Assembly (NCBI GenBank): GCA_031272715.1
Contig: JAISTH010000067.1
Coordinates: 1-57,232 of the forward strand
Origin: Desulfovibrio sp.
Lineage (GTDB): Bacteria > Desulfobacterota > Desulfovibrionia > Desulfovibrionales > Desulfovibrionaceae
Length of the DNA: 57,232 nucleotides
Reading direction: 5' to 3'
Below the pieces are notes generated by a model, which worked only from the letters and a program-made list of their open reading frames with translations, had not been told where the DNA came from and searched no databases. The position numbers were made by a program, and so were the translations under genes. This document shows, in pieces, positions 56,310 to 57,232 of this stretch. The number at the start of each line of letters is the position of its first letter. Positions within the stretch are counted from its first letter, which is position 1.

Positions 56310-57109
56310 AAGCTCGATGGCTCCAGCAGCCCTTCCCGTCGCCACTGGTCGTCGCCGTTGAGGTCCTCCGCCGCAACCATGATGGGCAGCACCTTCGCCC
56401 ACACTCTGGAGTGTCCTCGTTGACGCTCCGCGGCGACATGCTGGAGGCCTCACCCGGCTGGTTGTCCAATCGCCCGTGTCCCTGCCCCCATCGACGATTT
56501 CTCAGACACGACGTGACACCTGGCACGAGTCCACATCTGCCATCAGGTCCCCATCGCCACAGGTGAAGAACCGTGGACACTTCCCGGTGATTCGCGACCA
56601 CACATATGCACACGGCCACACGGATATGCTTGGTGACGGGGCGGCATACAACAACGCAGACATCTGGGATTTCAGGACATCAGCGCCTGCCCCCTGCTGG
56701 CACCTGACGTCCACGGCCGACCCTACGCCCGCACATGCCTGTTCCAGCGTGCCTTGTTCCCGACCGGCGCCGTTCTCTCAGGCACGAGCATCGATGCCTG
56801 CTCGGTCGGCGACTGGACCACAGGACACCCCGTGCAAGGCTGTGTTCTGTCTGCATGGACGGCCCCTGAAAGAGGCGTGGCGTTCACGTGTATATTTTTC
56901 AAGGGCTGTGGGCATGGGGACACGGCCCCGTCATCAGCCCCCCCGATGCCTATGCCCTCAGCGCAGGGGCACGTCTGGACAGAACTCCATGCAGTGTCCA
57001 TGCCGTCTGGCCGGACGGTGACTTCCCGGTCATGCCCTTGCGCGAACCCTTGCCTTCCCCTGCGGCTACCCGTAGCGGGCACATCCTGCGGAGCCATCCA
57101 GGCGAGTGC
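56310..57109. repeat. Spacer of the tandem repeat, second copy
   Basis: Partner of 54790-55920, shorter by about 300 bases through deletions. It ends with the block that precedes the small-RNA promoter in unit 3 (GCGGAGCCATCCAGGCGAG here against GCGGAGGCATCCGGGCGAGG there), so a further unit was about to begin. Confidence 0.6.
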
Positions 57110-57232
57110 TTGACATTCGCTCTGTTGTGGCGTCGTGTTGATTGCAATGGCATCCCGCACATACGGCGCCCCGCCGTTCCCGGTGAGGCGGACGCAGGCG
57201 TGGCGCATGCATCATCACGGGCCGTTGTCTTC
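57110..57232. repeat. Truncated fourth unit and right terminal inverted repeat
   Basis: TTGACA at 57110-57115 is in the position of the small-RNA -35 of a fourth unit, but no TATAAA follows at the right distance. The unit sequence is lost exactly where the 118-base inverted repeat (57115-57232) begins, so the repeat replaces or interrupts the fourth unit at its promoter. Confidence 0.7.

Overview
The window is a GC-rich bacterial chromosome segment whose gene content fits the Desulfovibrionales (Desulfobacterota). The call rests on a lysS-lolC-lolD-bamA block, a BamA with an extra N-terminal domain, a putative Re-type citrate synthase beside a one-piece aconitase-family hydratase, an initiator tRNA, and GreA, Lgt, TatA and GroESL of Gram-negative type. 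This is inference from families and gene order; no marker was aligned.

Layout. 0.4-7.5 kb: lysS, lolC, lolD and bamA (lipoprotein export and outer-membrane assembly). 8.1-12.7 kb: an M23 envelope peptidase, an RmlD-like reductase, a DUF3179 protein and an orphan RelB-like antitoxin. 13.2-18.7 kb: a putative citrate-forming cluster (HMGL/Re-citrate synthase fused to a Cache domain, aconitase-family hydratase, Fsr-type MFS exporter). 18.7-26.0 kb, minus strand: a frameshifted small gene, a TolC-like protein, an M16 protease with a long Ala/Pro linker, a DHH phosphoesterase and a LivJ-like binding protein. 26.2-29.2 kb: a 1001-residue membrane protein of unknown function.

29.2-38.4 kb is an accessory island, in part strikingly AT-rich. 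It holds an NAD-salvage-like cassette (pnuC, nadR-like, nitrilase), an unknown protein, a gene-poor stretch full of palindromes and remnants of a YafQ-like toxin, tRNA-fMet, an AAA ATPase with a nuclease-like tail, and a broken tyrosine recombinase. 38.5-53.8 kb returns to core genes: manC, a SPOR protein, lgt, moaC, groEL, groES, a double-ACT protein, tatA, a D,D-carboxypeptidase, an AI-2E family permease, greA, an MprF-type flippase, pyrR behind an attenuator-like leader, and a 579-residue conserved-looking unknown.

The most interesting part is 54.1-56.3 kb. Two diverged tandem copies (plus a decayed third and a truncated fourth) each contain a plus-strand promoter and a small structured RNA of about 110 nt. 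In the two intact copies this RNA converges, through a shared bidirectional terminator, on a minus-strand 30-residue hydrophobic peptide gene. The peptide is conserved through almost only synonymous changes, its Shine-Dalgarno lies in a GNRA-capped hairpin, and the small RNA carries the complement of the ribosome-binding site. This is the architecture of a par/Fst-like type I toxin-antitoxin system, and I do not recognise the peptide family.

The first and last 118 bases of the window are exact reverse complements, so both ends most likely stop in copies of one repeat.
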